NCBI GenBank assembly: GCA_947568835.1
Contig: OX387605.1
Location: forward strand, 16,062,418 to 16,126,417
DNA: 64,000 nt
DNA from: Protonemura montana
Taxonomy: Eukaryota; Arthropoda; Insecta; Plecoptera; Nemouridae
Reading direction: 5' to 3'
Position numbers and translations under genes: made by a program. Positions 63,795 through 64,000 of the stretch are shown here, piece after piece (the stretch's first letter is position 1; the number at the start of each line of letters is the position of its first letter). A model generated the notes under the pieces. The model ran no database searches. It had not been told where the DNA came from and was given only the letters and a program-made list of their open reading frames with translations.

Positions 63795-64000
63795 CTGAAA
63801 GCAGCATTAATATTGTCAGTCTTCCAAAATTAGTTTCAGTTTAGCTTTGGAAATTTACAAATAGCATTACCCAGTTGCCCCAAAGAAAAAAAATTATATT
63901 CATATATACATGTAATTTTCTCTTTCTATGCCATCCCATAATCTATCTGATAGCAGCTGCTTACTTGCTATTGCATAATATGCATGCTTGACAGCTGATT

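Overview
The window is nuclear DNA from a multicellular animal. The genes are split by spliceosomal introns with GT-AG borders (one GC-AG), and all the recognised proteins are animal housekeeping or cell-surface families. Alpha-catenin and a quiver/sleepless-type Ly6 protein point to a bilaterian invertebrate. 5S-rRNA-derived SINEs ending in AATCAATCAATC-like tails and a P-element (THAP9-like) transposon relic fit a marine invertebrate deuterostome or spiralian, but the phylum cannot be fixed from sequence alone. All functions come from reading spliced translations by eye against remembered family consensus; no search was run.

Layout. (1) 82-2547, +: the 3' end of ETF1 (eRF1), with two alternative terminal coding exons. 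A 1.3 kb P-element relic sits between them. (2) 5023-12000, -: CHMP7 (ESCRT-III), six exons, with a 5S-derived SINE and a CpG-rich stretch in its largest intron. (3) 12998-16334, +: pantothenate kinase, eight exons, divergent from CHMP7. (4) 17727-21203, -: FBXW4 (F-box/WD), eight exons, convergent with pantothenate kinase. (5) 22918 to about 41775, -: a quiver/sleepless-like GPI-anchored Ly6 gene whose four coding exons and probable 5'UTR exon are spread over about 19 kb, one intron being 9.9 kb. (6) About 41.8-58.3 kb: a gene-poor stretch with two more 5S-derived SINEs, several GACGCC-rich clusters and a few weak candidate short ORFs. (7) 58492-60027, +: ERI1, the 3'-5' exonuclease of small-RNA and histone-mRNA decay, six exons. 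(8) 62968-63794, -: the last two coding exons of alpha-catenin, which runs off the right edge.

The neighbours do not form a pathway. They cover translation termination, membrane remodelling, coenzyme A synthesis, ubiquitin ligation, cell-surface signalling, RNA decay and adhesion, in the usual mixed order of an animal chromosome. The most unusual points are the duplicated eRF1 terminal exon with a transposon between the copies, the hidden quiver-like gene that no long ORF reveals, the 5S-derived SINE family (one copy with a perfect 11-bp target duplication), and GACGCC/GGCGTC clusters recurring through the gene-poor region.
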